From contig NZ_LR733844.1 in assembly GCF_902506455.1 (NCBI RefSeq), positions 373,133 through 437,132 of the forward strand: a DNA stretch of 64,000 nucleotides, given 5' to 3'. Shown one piece after another: positions 26,538 to 36,019 of this stretch. Below the pieces are notes generated by a model. That model did not search any database and was not told where the DNA came from. It saw only the letters and a program-made list of their open reading frames with translations. Made by a program: the position numbers and the translations under genes. Source of the DNA: Sphingomonas sp. 8AM (GTDB taxonomy: Bacteria; Pseudomonadota; Alphaproteobacteria; Sphingomonadales; Sphingomonadaceae). The stretch's first letter is position 1; the number at the start of each line of letters is the position of its first letter.

Positions 26538-29105
26538 TTACGCCTTTGCCGCGGTCTTCTTGGCCGGTGCCTTCTTCGCGGCGAGCTTTTTCTCGGCCGC
26601 GGGCTTCTTCGCCGCAGCCTTCTTCACCGGCGCCTTCTTCTTCGGCTTCGCTGGTGCCGCCGCCGCGCGGTCGTCGATCAGTTGTGCGGCTTCCTCCAGC
26701 GTCAGCTGGTCCGGCGCGATCGTCTTGGGGAGCGTCGCGTTGGTCGTGCCGTCAGTGACATAGGCGCCGTAGCGACCCTCCATCAGCTTCAGCTCCGCCT
26801 CGGTACGCGGATGCGCGCCGAGCACCTTGAGCGGCGCGCGGGCCGCACCGCGCGCCGGGCGACCGCCGCCCGCCGCCGCTTCGGCGAGCTTGACCACCGC
26901 GGCGTTCATGCCGGTCTCGAACACCTCCGATGTTGACGAAAGTCGCGCATATTTGCCGTCGTGCACGAGGTACGGCCCATAGCGGCCGATGGCGGCATTG
27001 ATGGGGAGACCCGTCTCCGGATGTTGCCCGATGGTGCGCGGAAGGTTCAACAAACGCAGCGCCATCTCAAGGTCGAGTTCGCCGATGTCCTTTGGAATGG
27101 AGGCGCGCTTCGCCTCCTTGCCCTCGCCGAGCTGGATGTACGGGCCGAACCGCCCGCTCTTGCGCTCGACCGGCAGCCCGGTCTCGGGATCCTGCCCGAG
27201 CGTCTCCGGCCCGGCATCCTCCGCCGCCGCATCGCCGCCCTGCGCGAAGCGACGCGTGAACTTGCACTCCGGGTAGTTGCTGCACGCGATGAACGCGCCG
27301 AACTTGCCGCCGCGGAGCGCGAGCTGCCCGGCATGGCACGCCGGGCACAGCCGCGGATCGCTGCCATCGGCCTTTTCGGGGAACAGGTATGGTGCAAGGA
27401 ACTGGTCAAGCGCGGCGGTGACCTCGCTCGGCTTCTGCTCCATCACCTCGGCGGTGCGCGGCTTGAAGTCGCGCCAGAACGCCTCGAGCACCGCCTGCCA
27501 TTGCGCACGGCCGCCGGACACGTCGTCCAGCTCCTCTTCCAGCTCCGCGGTGAAGTCGAAGCCGACATATTTCTCGAAGTAGCGTTCGAGGAACGCCGTC
27601 ACCAGCCGCCCGCTCTCCTCGGCGAAGAAGCGGTTCTTCTCGACACGCACATAGGCGCGGTCCTTCAGCGTCTTGATGATCGAGGCATAGGTCGACGGGC
27701 GACCGATCCCCAGTTCTTCCATCCGCTTGACCAGTGACGCCTCTGAGAAGCGCGGCGGCGGCTGGGTGAAATGCTGCTCGGCGAGCACATCCTTCTTCGC
27801 CGGGCTGTCGCCCTCGCGCATCCGCGGCAGACGCTTGGCATCCTCGTCTTGCGAGTCGTCCTGGCCTTCCTCGTAGAGCGCGAGATAGCCGGGGAAGAGC
27901 ACGACCTGACCGGTGGCGCGCAGCATGTTGCGGCCGGTGCCGTCGGCCAGTTCGATCGTGGTGCGCTCCATCCGCGCCGACGCCATCTGCGACGCGAGCG
28001 CGCGCTTCCAGACAAGCTCGTACAGCCGTGCATGGTCGCCCGAGCCGACGCGGTCCTTCGTAAAGTCGGTCGGGCGGATCGCCTCGTGCGCTTCCTGCGC
28101 GTTCTTGGCCTTGGTCTGGTACTGGCGCGGCTTGTCGGGTACGTAGCCGCCGTCGTAGCGGTCGGCAATCGCGGCGCGCGCGGCGGAGATGGCGCTGCCG
28201 TCCATCTGCACGCCGTCGGTACGCATGTAGGTGATCGCGCCGTCCTCGTAGAGCTGCTGCGCGATCCGCATCGTGTGATCGGCGGAGAAGCCGAGCTTGC
28301 GCGCCGCCTCCTGCTGGAGCGTCGAGGTGGTGAAGGGCGGCGGCGGGTTGCGCGTCGCCGGCTTGGTCTCGACCGACTGGACCGAGAAATTGCCGGCCTC
28401 GACGTCCGCTTTCGCCTTGAGCGCGTCGCCCTCGTTGCCGATCGACAGGCGGTCGAGCTTCTTGCCCTGCCATTGCACCAGCCGCGCGGCGAACGGCGTG
28501 CCGTCCTGCTCAAGCTGCGCGATCACCGACCAATATTCCTGCGAACGGAACGCCTCGATCTCGCGCTCGCGATCGACGATCAGGCGCAGCGCGACCGACT
28601 GGACACGCCCCGCCGATTTGGCGCCGGGCAGCTTGCGCCACAGCACCGGCGAGAGCGTGAAGCCGACCAGATAGTCGAGCGCGCGGCGGGCGCGATACGC
28701 GTCGATCAGGTCGGTATCCAGCTCGCGCGGCGCCTGCATCGCCTGCGTCACCGCCTGTTTGGTGATCGCGTTGAAGGTGACGCGCTGGACGTCCTTCGGC
28801 AGCGCCTTGCGCTTGGCCAGCACCTCCTGAACGTGCCACGAAATCGCCTCGCCCTCGCGATCGGGATCGGTGGCGAGGATCAGACGGTCGGCGGTCTTGG
28901 CGAGATCGGCGATCGCCTTGAGCTGCTTGGTCTTGTCGGCGTAGTTTTCCCATTCCATCGCAAACCCCTCGTCGGGGTTCACCGAACCGTCGCGCGGCGG
29001 CAGGTCGCGGACGTGGCCGTAGCTGGCGAGGACGCGATAGTCCGAGCCGAGATACTTCTCGATGGTTTTGGCCTTGGCGGGCGATTCGACGATGACGAGC
29101 TGCAT
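26538..29105 (-). CDS. topA: DNA topoisomerase I
   Basis: This encodes 855 residues and relaxes negatively supercoiled DNA by a type IA strand-passage reaction. The N-terminal Toprim domain has VIVESPAKAKTIEKYLG and ATDPDREGEAISWH (the metal-binding Asp/Glu set). The catalytic tyrosine is in GAITYMRTDGVQ near residue 297. A zinc ribbon follows (CPACHAGQLALRGG ... CSNYPEC), then several topoisomerase C-terminal repeats of the form GRFGPYIQLGEG and GRYGPYLVHDGKYA. The end is a lysine/alanine tail (AAAKKPAAEKKLAAKKAPAK), common in high-GC alphaproteobacterial TopA and probably DNA-binding. Confidence 0.97.
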   Translation of the reverse strand: MQLVIVESPAKAKTIEKYLGSDYRVLASYGHVRDLPPRDGSVNPDEGFAMEWENYADKTKQLKAIADLAKTADRLILATDPDREGEAISWHVQEVLAKRKALPKDVQRVTFNAITKQAVTQAMQAPRELDTDLIDAYRARRALDYLVGFTLSPVLWRKLPGAKSAGRVQSVALRLIVDREREIEAFRSQEYWSVIAQLEQDGTPFAARLVQWQGKKLDRLSIGNEGDALKAKADVEAGNFSVQSVETKPATRNPPPPFTTSTLQQEAARKLGFSADHTMRIAQQLYEDGAITYMRTDGVQMDGSAISAARAAIADRYDGGYVPDKPRQYQTKAKNAQEAHEAIRPTDFTKDRVGSGDHARLYELVWKRALASQMASARMERTTIELADGTGRNMLRATGQVVLFPGYLALYEEGQDDSQDEDAKRLPRMREGDSPAKKDVLAEQHFTQPPPRFSEASLVKRMEELGIGRPSTYASIIKTLKDRAYVRVEKNRFFAEESGRLVTAFLERYFEKYVGFDFTAELEEELDDVSGGRAQWQAVLEAFWRDFKPRTAEVMEQKPSEVTAALDQFLAPYLFPEKADGSDPRLCPACHAGQLALRGGKFGAFIACSNYPECKFTRRFAQGGDAAAEDAGPETLGQDPETGLPVERKSGRFGPYIQLGEGKEAKRASIPKDIGELDLEMALRLLNLPRTIGQHPETGLPINAAIGRYGPYLVHDGKYARLSSTSEVFETGMNAAVVKLAEAAAGGGRPARGAARAPLKVLGAHPRTEAELKLMEGRYGAYVTDGTTNATLPKTIAPDQLTLEEAAQLIDDRAAAAPAKPKKKAPVKKAAAKKPAAEKKLAAKKAPAKKTAAKA

Positions 29106-29173
29106 TGTTGCCTAACTAGGGAGCCTCACACGTACGTGCGAGGGTGAAGGGGAGCGGCGGGGGGCGTCAAGGG

Positions 29174-29186
29174 GTATAAGAGACAG
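29174..29186 (+). other. 13-base match to the Tn5 mosaic end (transposome adapter) upstream of aroK
   Basis: The bases GTATAAGAGACAG equal the inner 13 of the 19-base Tn5 mosaic end used in transposome library kits. The remaining six bases of the end are not matched. It lies in the gap between topA and aroK, where aroK also lacks a normal start codon. It may be chance or an assembly trace; see findings. Confidence 0.4.
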
Positions 29187-29254
29187 GGCAAAGCCCGCCC
29201 GTCCCGTCCCGCCGCCCGTCGCGCCGTCCGCCCCGCTGGACCGGCCGCCCGATT

Positions 29255-29746
29255 GTGCTGGTCGGATTGATGGGCGCGGGGAAATCGACGGTCGGCCGCC
29301 GGCTCGCGCTGCGGCTGGCGCTGCCGTTCGTCGATGCCGATACCGAGATCGAGGCCGCGGCCGGCATGTCGATCGCCGATATCTTCGCGCAATTCGGCGA
29401 AGATTATTTTCGCGATGGCGAGCGCCGCGTGATCCAGCGGCTGATCGACGGCCGACCCAAGGTGATCGCGACCGGCGGCGGTGCGTTCGTCAATGACGAG
29501 ACCCGCGCGCTGATCCTGTCCGACGCGCTGGCGATCTGGCTCGACGCGCCGGTCGAGGTGTTGGCAGAGCGCGTCAAGCGCCGCGACACCCGCCCACTGC
29601 TTCGCGGCAAGGACCCCGCGACCGTGCTGCGCGAGCTGGCGGCGGTCCGTAACCCGCTCTACGCGCTCGCGCATCTGCGCATCCCCAGCGCCAATACCCC
29701 GCACGACGTGACGGTGCGCGCGATCATGGAGGCCCTGAGCAAATGA
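29255..29746 (+). CDS. aroK: Shikimate kinase
   Basis: As written this encodes 163 residues from a GTG at 29255. It phosphorylates shikimate in aromatic amino-acid synthesis. Motifs are the P-loop GLMGAGKSTVGRRLA, DADTEIEAAAG, FRDGERRVIQRL, ATGGGAFV (substrate Gly-Gly-Gly) and the lid RDTRPLL. The likely natural N-terminus is longer: upstream in frame is readable protein (RWTGRPIVLVGL) back to a stop at 29177, but it contains no ATG, GTG or TTG except 29255. So either the start is the GTG, a rarer codon is used, or there is an error just upstream. It overlaps aroB by four bases. Confidence 0.93.
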   Translation: MLVGLMGAGKSTVGRRLALRLALPFVDADTEIEAAAGMSIADIFAQFGEDYFRDGERRVIQRLIDGRPKVIATGGGAFVNDETRALILSDALAIWLDAPVEVLAERVKRRDTRPLLRGKDPATVLRELAAVRNPLYALAHLRIPSANTPHDVTVRAIMEALSK

Positions 29747-30843
29747 CGACCGTGAACGTGGCGCTCGGCGACCGCAGCTATGACGTGCGGATCGAGCCGG
29801 GGCTGCTGGCGCGCGCAGGCGAGGCGCTCGCGCCGATCGTCGGTACGCGCCCGGTGGTGATCGTCGCCGACGCCAACGTCGTTCCGCATCTCGCCACGTT
29901 GACCGCTGCACTCGACGCCGCCGGCATCCGGCACGCCGAGATCGTGCTGCCCGCCGGCGAAGGTTCGAAGAGCTGGGCGACGCTGGAGCGGCTCACCGAC
30001 GAATTGCTCGCGCTCGGCGTCGAGCGCGGCGATCATGTGGTGGCGCTCGGCGGCGGGGTGATCGGCGATCTGGTCGGCTTCGCGACCGCGATCCTCAAGC
30101 GCGGCTGCGGCTTCGTGCAGATCCCCACCACGCTGCTCTCGCAGGTCGATTCGTCGGTCGGCGGCAAGACCGGGATCAACGCCCGCGCCGGCAAGAATAT
30201 GATCGGCGCCTTCCATCAGCCCAAGGTCGTGCTGATTGACCCCGACGTGCTCGACACCCTGCCCGCACGGCAGGTGCGCGCCGGCTATGCCGAGGTCGTC
30301 AAATACGGCCTGATCGACGATGCCGGTTTCTTCGCGTGGTGCGAGGCGAACGGCGCGGCGCTGCTGGCAGGCGACCCGGACGCGCGCGTCCATGCGATCG
30401 CCCACGCGGTGGCCGCCAAGGCGCGGATCGTCGGCGAGGACGAGTTCGAGACCAGCGGCCGCCGCGCGCTGCTCAACCTCGGCCACACCTTCGGCCATGC
30501 GCTGGAAGCAGAGGCAGGCTTCTCCGACCGGCTGTTCCACGGCGAGGCGGTCGCTGCGGGCTGCGGCCTGGCCTTCGCCTTCTCCGCCGCGACCGGGCGG
30601 TGTTCTGCAGACGACGCCGATCGCGTCGCGGCGCACTGGCGCGACAGCGGCCTGCCCGACGGCCTCGCCGCCTCGGGCATCACCGCCCCGCCCGCGCGGC
30701 TGGTCGAGCATATGCGCCACGACAAGAAAATGGCGGCGGGTACTTTGCCCTTCCTGCTCGCGCACGGCATCGGACAGACCTACCTCGACAAGACGGTGGC
30801 ACTGGACGAGGTCGAGGCGTTCCTCGGCGAACCGGGGCGGTAA
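29743..30843 (+). CDS. aroB: 3-dehydroquinate synthase
   Basis: This encodes 366 residues and converts DAHP to 3-dehydroquinate, the second step of the shikimate pathway, using NAD and a divalent metal. Visible features are the NAD-binding strand VVALGGGVIGDLVGFATAI, PTTLLSQVDSSVGGKTGINA, the metal site including AGYAEVVKYG (Glu) and NLGHTFGHALEAE (His), and FHGEAVAAGCG. The ATG overlaps the aroK stop (ATGA), giving the usual aroK-aroB pair. Confidence 0.97.
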   Translation: MTTVNVALGDRSYDVRIEPGLLARAGEALAPIVGTRPVVIVADANVVPHLATLTAALDAAGIRHAEIVLPAGEGSKSWATLERLTDELLALGVERGDHVVALGGGVIGDLVGFATAILKRGCGFVQIPTTLLSQVDSSVGGKTGINARAGKNMIGAFHQPKVVLIDPDVLDTLPARQVRAGYAEVVKYGLIDDAGFFAWCEANGAALLAGDPDARVHAIAHAVAAKARIVGEDEFETSGRRALLNLGHTFGHALEAEAGFSDRLFHGEAVAAGCGLAFAFSAATGRCSADDADRVAAHWRDSGLPDGLAASGITAPPARLVEHMRHDKKMAAGTLPFLLAHGIGQTYLDKTVALDEVEAFLGEPGR

Positions 30844-30867
30844 TAGGTCAGCGCCCAACCCTGCATC

Positions 30868-30941
30868 GTCATTGCGAGCGCAGCGAAGCAATCTAGGGCA
30901 GCGGGCGGAACACTGGATTGCTTCGCGGCGCTCGCAATGAC
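30868..30941. repeat. Inverted-repeat element, GTCATTGCGAGCG family, copy 2
   Basis: The arms gtcattgcgagcgcagcgaa and ttcgcggcgctcgcaatgac flank a variable centre. It is located after aroB and before the hydrolase gene, both on the forward strand. Confidence 0.92.
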
Positions 30942-30999
30942 GTACCGCGGAACGCCACCACAAACCGCCCGTTACGGCTGCTCTGCCAAGGAGAGCCAC

Positions 31000-31824
31000 A
31001 TGCCGTATGTGAAGACGCGCGACGGGACCGACATCTACGTCAAGGATTGGGGCGAGGGTCGCCCGGTCGTCCTCATCCACGGCTGGCCGCTGTCCTCGGA
31101 CAGCTGGGACCCGCAGATGAAGGCGCTCGCCGACGCCGGCTTCCGCGCGATCGCCTATGACCGCCGCGGCTTCGGCCGCTCGGGCCAGCCGTGGTCGGGC
31201 TATGACTATGACACGCTGACCGACGACCTCAACGACGTGCTGGAAGCCGCCGGCGCGACGCAGGACGTCACGCTCGTCGGCTTCTCGATGGGCGGCGGCG
31301 AGGTCGCGCGCTACCAGAGCCGCTACGACGGCAAGGGCGTGATTTCGGCGGCGCTGATCAGCTCGGTCGTCCCGTACATGCTCAAGACCGACGACAACCC
31401 CGACGGCGTACCCGAAGAGACGCTGCAACAGATCGCCGACGGCATCCTGAAGGACCGGCCGAACTTCTTCCGCACCTTCTTCAAGGACTTCTTCGGTGTC
31501 GGCTACGTCACCAGCCCGGTCAGCGAAGCGGTGCTCGACTGGGCGCAGGGACTGGCGATGCAGGCCGGGCTGCAACCGACGCTGAAATGCGCCAAGAGCT
31601 TCGGCCATACCGATTTCCGCCCCGACCTGCCCGCCTTCCGCGTGCCGACACTGGTGCTGCACGGCACCGCCGACAAGACCGTCCCGATCGACACCAGCGG
31701 CCGCGCCGCGGCGGCCGGGATCGCGAAAGCGCAATTGGTGGAATATGATGGCGCGCCGCACGGGCTGTTCGCGACGGAAAGCGACCGGCTGACCGAGGAC
31801 CTGCTGACGTTCCTCGGAAGGTAA
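31000..31824 (+). CDS. Alpha/beta hydrolase (non-haem chloroperoxidase/arylesterase type)
   Basis: This encodes 274 residues, starting at the ATG at 31000 after AAGGAGAG. The triad is visible: nucleophile GFSMGGG near residue 98, acid in LHGTADKTVPI, and histidine in APHGLFATE. The oxyanion region is IHGWPLSSDSW, and YDRRGFGRSGQPW follows. This combination and length match the cofactor-free haloperoxidase/arylesterase group. Such enzymes hydrolyse esters and can catalyse perhydrolysis; the natural substrate is not known. It is cytoplasmic by the lack of a signal peptide. It stands alone, bordered by repeat elements on both sides. Confidence 0.92.
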   Translation: MPYVKTRDGTDIYVKDWGEGRPVVLIHGWPLSSDSWDPQMKALADAGFRAIAYDRRGFGRSGQPWSGYDYDTLTDDLNDVLEAAGATQDVTLVGFSMGGGEVARYQSRYDGKGVISAALISSVVPYMLKTDDNPDGVPEETLQQIADGILKDRPNFFRTFFKDFFGVGYVTSPVSEAVLDWAQGLAMQAGLQPTLKCAKSFGHTDFRPDLPAFRVPTLVLHGTADKTVPIDTSGRAAAAGIAKAQLVEYDGAPHGLFATESDRLTEDLLTFLGR

Positions 31825-31827
31825 GCT

Positions 31828-31912
31828 CGTCATCCCGGACTTCATCCGGGATCCCGCTTCATCCGTCACTGGCGGAAAGCAGGCGGGGTCCCGGATCAAG
31901 TCCGGGACGACG
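31828..31912. repeat. Inverted-repeat element, TCATCCCGGA family, copy 1
   Basis: The left arm reads cgtcatcccggacttcatcc and the right arm is near complementary (caagtccgggacgacg), with a second inner pairing around gggatcccgcttc. It begins four bases after the hydrolase stop. A second copy is at 35928. Confidence 0.9.
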
Positions 31913-31957
31913 AATTGGGCGGATCGTCTTCGATCCCGACAGGAACAACCAACCTTC

Positions 31958-32032
31958 GTCATTGCGAGCGCAGCGAAGCAATCCAGGGCCGGATCAGGAC
32001 GCCCTGGATTGCCGCGCTACGCTCGCAATGAC
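31958..32032. repeat. Inverted-repeat element, GTCATTGCGAGCG family, copy 3
   Basis: The arms gtcattgcgagcgcagcgaa and cgcgctacgctcgcaatgac flank a centre of about 30 bases resembling that of copy 1. It sits between the hydrolase and the convergent ftsB, in tandem with a different repeat family 46 bases upstream. Confidence 0.92.
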
Positions 32033-32074
32033 GGAGAAGCTTTCGTCTACGATCGATCTATCGATCGAGAACCC

Positions 32075-32389
32075 TCACTTCAAAGGAACGATCACCTCGT
32101 CCGGGTGCGCGACGTTCAGCTCCTTGCGCACCAGCTCGTCGACCATGTCCGGGTTCGCGTGGCGCGGGTCGAGCAGCGTCACGCGGTTCTGCAACATCGC
32201 CCGCCGCTGATCGAGCGCCGCATATTGCCTCTCACGCGCCACCAGCTGCCGCTTGTAATCGCCCAGCGCGATCAGTCCGTTCGGCCCCAGCACCGCATAG
32301 GCGCCGAAGAACACCATCACCGCCACCGCGAGGGCGGGGACGGCGGCACGCCGGAGCGTTTGCGAGAGGCGGTTGGACGGGCGAGGCAT
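32075..32389 (-). CDS. ftsB: Cell-division protein FtsB (septum formation initiator family)
   Basis: This encodes 104 residues from the ATG at 32389. One membrane helix (VPALAVAVMVFFGAYAVLG) is followed by GLIALGDYKRQL and a short coiled coil (REQYAALDQRRAMLQNRVTLL type), then a conserved tail DMVDELVRKELNVAHPDEVIV. This is the FtsB/DivIC layout: a bitopic protein that joins FtsL and FtsQ in the divisome. It lies just downstream of eno on the same strand, the usual proteobacterial neighbourhood. Confidence 0.88.
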   Translation of the reverse strand: MPRPSNRLSQTLRRAAVPALAVAVMVFFGAYAVLGPNGLIALGDYKRQLVARERQYAALDQRRAMLQNRVTLLDPRHANPDMVDELVRKELNVAHPDEVIVPLK

Positions 32390-32434
32390 AACGCCAGCGA
32401 TTCTCGCGAGTCGCCTCGCCCTTTGCAAGCCCTA

Positions 32435-33727
<1,293 letters not shown>

Positions 33728-33849
33728 CTATTTTCTGCCGTAGCGGCAGGACATCGCGCCTCCTAGCGGGCGCCCGGCGATGCTGCAACGCGATGGAACC
33801 GGCGGCCCGGCCACCGGGTTGTTGAACTTCGACCAGGGAAGGATGAATC

Positions 33850-34386
33850 ATGGCCGACGAGCAGGATCGCGACACGCTCCAGCATTCCACACCGGCGGAC
33901 GCTGCACCGCCACCCGCCGACGCGTCATTCACGCCGGCCGAGCCGCTGAAGGATGCCGGCGTCGACTTCACGCCGGAAGACACGACTACTGCCGGCAGCG
34001 GCAGCACGCTGGCCGACGCCAAGCAGTCGGTGCGCGACCATGTCGCCAAGGGCCGCGAACAGGCTGCCGACAAGGCGCGCGGCTTCGCCGAGGACGGCAA
34101 GGCCAGGGCGACCGACGCGCTGACGCAGCTCTCGCAAATGCTGACCGACGCTGCCGGGCAGGTCGATGAGAAGCTCGGCGGACAATATGGGCAATATGCC
34201 CGCTCCGCCGCGGATCGTGTGCAGGGCTTCTCCAGCGCAATCGACCAGAAGAGCGTCGACGATCTTCTCGACGATGCGCGTGAGTTGGTCCGCAAGAGCC
34301 CCGAACTGGCGGTCGGGCTCGCAGCCGGCGTCGGCTTCGTGCTGGCGCGGCTGATCGGGTCCGCCGTCGACCAGCGCGATGCCTGA
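33850..34386 (+). CDS. YqjD/ElaB-like membrane-anchored protein
   Basis: This encodes 178 residues, with GGGAAGGA just before the ATG. The first ~50 residues are acidic and Pro/Thr-rich. A charged amphipathic helical region follows (SVRDHVAKGREQAADKARGF and repeats of the same character). It ends with a hydrophobic helix, ELAVGLAAGVGFVLARLIG. The combination resembles YqjD/ElaB proteins, which are anchored by a C-terminal helix and, in E. coli, are stationary-phase and ribosome-associated. The name is by analogy; no motif is diagnostic. It begins a run of four overlapping small genes. Confidence 0.65.
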   Translation: MADEQDRDTLQHSTPADAAPPPADASFTPAEPLKDAGVDFTPEDTTTAGSGSTLADAKQSVRDHVAKGREQAADKARGFAEDGKARATDALTQLSQMLTDAAGQVDEKLGGQYGQYARSAADRVQGFSSAIDQKSVDDLLDDARELVRKSPELAVGLAAGVGFVLARLIGSAVDQRDA

Positions 34387-34729
34387 CCCAATGGACGTTC
34401 GTGACCGCGTGCTCTCCGAAAGCATCCCGCAATTGGTGACGCAGCTTGCCACCGATGCGCGCGACGTTGCGAAGGCGGAGATCGCGCTGGCCAAGGCCAG
34501 GGCGCTCTTCGCGGTCACCCGTTACAAGGCTGCGGCGATCCGCTTCGCGATCGCGGGCGTGCTCGGTCTCGCGGCGCTGATCGCGCTGCTGGTCGGCGCG
34601 ATCCTGTCGCTGGCGACGCTGATCGGCCCCGGCTGGGCGACGCTGGCGGTCGTCGGCGTCGTCCTGCTGATCGCCGCGTTGCTCGCGCTGTCGGGCAAGT
34701 CGGCGCTGCGCGCGGGGCCGGGCGCATGA
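34379..34729 (+). CDS. Phage-holin-family / YqjE-like membrane protein
   Basis: This encodes 116 residues and overlaps the preceding gene by eight bases. An N-terminal amphipathic helix (SESIPQLVTQLATDARDVAKAE) is followed by two membrane helices, about residues 56-80 (FAIAGVLGLAALIALLVGAIL) and 83-104 (IGPGWATLAVVGVVLLIAALL). This matches the Phage_holin_3_6 (PF07332) family, which despite its name is usually chromosomal and includes E. coli YqjE next to YqjD. There are no phage genes here. Its function is unknown. Confidence 0.8.
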   Translation: MPDPMDVRDRVLSESIPQLVTQLATDARDVAKAEIALAKARALFAVTRYKAAAIRFAIAGVLGLAALIALLVGAILSLATLIGPGWATLAVVGVVLLIAALLALSGKSALRAGPGA

Positions 34730-35058
34730 CCGCCGCTGATGTAACCTTGGCCGAGGCGCGCGTCGCGGAGGCGCGGCAGCGGCTCGACGGCACGATCGAA
34801 CGTTTGCAGACCGAACTGGAACCACGTCGCCTCGCCCGCGTCGCGCTGGCCGAAGTGACCGAGGGCGGCGAACGCGCCGTGCGTGTCGGGACCGAGGTCG
34901 CGCGCCGCAACCCCGGCGTGCTGGCAGGCGGCGTGACGCTGCTGTTCGCCCTCGTCACCGGGCGACAGGTCGCACGCCTGTTCGGCAAGAAGAAGCGGCA
35001 GAAACGCCTGCCCTCCCCAGAAGATACCGCCACACCCGCCGAAAGGATCGGATCATGA
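34726..35058 (+). CDS. DUF3618-like protein
   Basis: This encodes 110 residues, overlapping the previous gene by four bases (ATGA). The N-terminal half is a charged helix of DUF3618 type (EARVAEARQRLDGTIERLQTELEPRRLAR). A hydrophobic stretch follows (NPGVLAGGVTLLFALVTGRQVARLF) and then a basic tail (KKKRQKRL). The DUF3618 family is found beside YqjD/YqjE-like genes in alphaproteobacteria. No biochemical role is known. Confidence 0.78.
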   Translation: MTAADVTLAEARVAEARQRLDGTIERLQTELEPRRLARVALAEVTEGGERAVRVGTEVARRNPGVLAGGVTLLFALVTGRQVARLFGKKKRQKRLPSPEDTATPAERIGS

Positions 35059-35504
35059 CCGAACATACCCACGATCAGGAAGAGCATGGCCGGTTGCGCG
35101 ACGGCGTCGACCAGGCACGCGAGGCCGCCTCGCACGCGCTCGACACTGCACGCCACCGCGCCAGTGATGCGGCGCACGCTACTGCCGAGACGCTCGAGTC
35201 CAACCCGCTCGGCGTGCTGGTCGGCGGACTGGTGCTCGGCGCGGCGGTCGCGGCCGTCCTGCCGCGTAGCCAGCGCGAAAAGGAGCTGCTCGCCGGCGTC
35301 GGCCGCAAGATCAACGCCGCCGCGGTGGCCGCGCTGGCTGCTGCCAAGGATGCCGGGCGTTCCGAACTCGACCAGCTCGGCCTCACCCCCAACGCCGCGC
35401 GCGATCAGGCGCGTTCGCTGTTCCAGGGCGTGCTGAAGGCTGCCGGCACGGCCGGTTCCGCGGCAGCGCAGGCCGGCAAGGAACAGGTCAAGAGCGCATC
35501 CTGA
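35055..35504 (+). CDS. YqjD/ElaB-like amphipathic protein
   Basis: This encodes 149 residues, overlapping the previous gene by four bases. A charged N-terminal helix (LRDGVDQAREAASHALDTARH) precedes ESNPLGVLVGGLVLGAAVAAVLP, a glycine-rich membrane helix. An alanine-rich C-terminal part follows (AAAVAALAAAKDAGRSELDQL). The sequence resembles the other members of this run. It could be a membrane-anchored stress protein; I see no catalytic motif. A terminator hairpin lies about 80 bases further on. Confidence 0.68.
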   Translation: MTEHTHDQEEHGRLRDGVDQAREAASHALDTARHRASDAAHATAETLESNPLGVLVGGLVLGAAVAAVLPRSQREKELLAGVGRKINAAAVAALAAAKDAGRSELDQLGLTPNAARDQARSLFQGVLKAAGTAGSAAAQAGKEQVKSAS

Positions 35505-35586
35505 CCCCTTCAAACCACGCGCGCATCGCGCTAGGGAAGGGTCAGGCCGACCGCCCGACCGCGGCGCCGAGCAGGTGACGAGGGAG

Positions 35587-35624
35587 AGCCGCGGGGCAAG
35601 CGATCGCGCTGCCCGCGGCTTTTC
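35587..35624 (+). terminator. Rho-independent terminator after the four-gene YqjD-type run
   Basis: A GC-rich stem (AGCCGCGGGGCA pairing with TGCCCGCGGCT, with an extra G bulge) closes on a short central palindrome and is followed by TTTT. It is about 80 bases after the last stop of the run. Confidence 0.85.
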
Positions 35625-35689
35625 CGTGTCTCCCCGGCGAGGCAGTCGGGCGGTGCGGTGATGGTTCAATCCCAAGCGGGAGCGCGTGC

Positions 35690-35920
35690 ATGAGCAAGCT
35701 TCATCTGGTGTTCGGCGGTCGTGTCAGCGATCCGCGCACCCTCGAATACAGCGACCTGTCGTCGATCGATATCGTCGGCGTCTTCCCCGACTATGCCAGC
35801 GCCGAAAAGGCATGGCGCGCCGCCGCGCAGCGCACCGTCGACGACGCCGAGATGAAATATGTCGTCGTCCACCTCCACCGCCTGCTGGAGCCCGACCTGC
35901 TCGCCAAGCCGGCAGCGTAA
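35690..35920 (+). CDS. DUF4170 small protein
   Basis: This encodes 76 residues starting at the ATG at 35690. The sequence (KLHLVFGGRVSDPR, VGVFPDYASAEKAWRAAAQRTVDDAEMKYVVVHLHRLLEP) matches the small alphaproteobacterial DUF4170 family in length and composition. The family has no known function. No membrane segment is present. It is separated from the preceding run by a terminator and followed by a palindromic repeat. Confidence 0.82.
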   Translation: MSKLHLVFGGRVSDPRTLEYSDLSSIDIVGVFPDYASAEKAWRAAAQRTVDDAEMKYVVVHLHRLLEPDLLAKPAA

Positions 35921-35927
35921 GCCTCCT

Positions 35928-36012
35928 GTCATCCCGGAGTTGATCCGGGATCCCGCTTCTTCTGCCCAGCCCGTCAACGAGAAGCGGGACCCCGGATCAA
36001 CTCCGGGGCGAC
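35928..36012. repeat. Inverted-repeat element, TCATCCCGGA family, copy 2
   Basis: The arms gtcatcccggagttgatccg and cggatcaactccggggcgac (nearly complementary) enclose an inner pair gggatcccgcttct / agaagcgggaccc. It lies between the convergent DUF4170 and APH genes, where a two-way terminator is expected. Confidence 0.92.
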
Positions 36013-36019
36013 GGACAGG

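Noticed and set aside
34379..34729. Prophage remnant suggested by a phage-holin domain name
   Set aside because: PF07332 proteins are commonly chromosomal (YqjE), and no phage genes are around.
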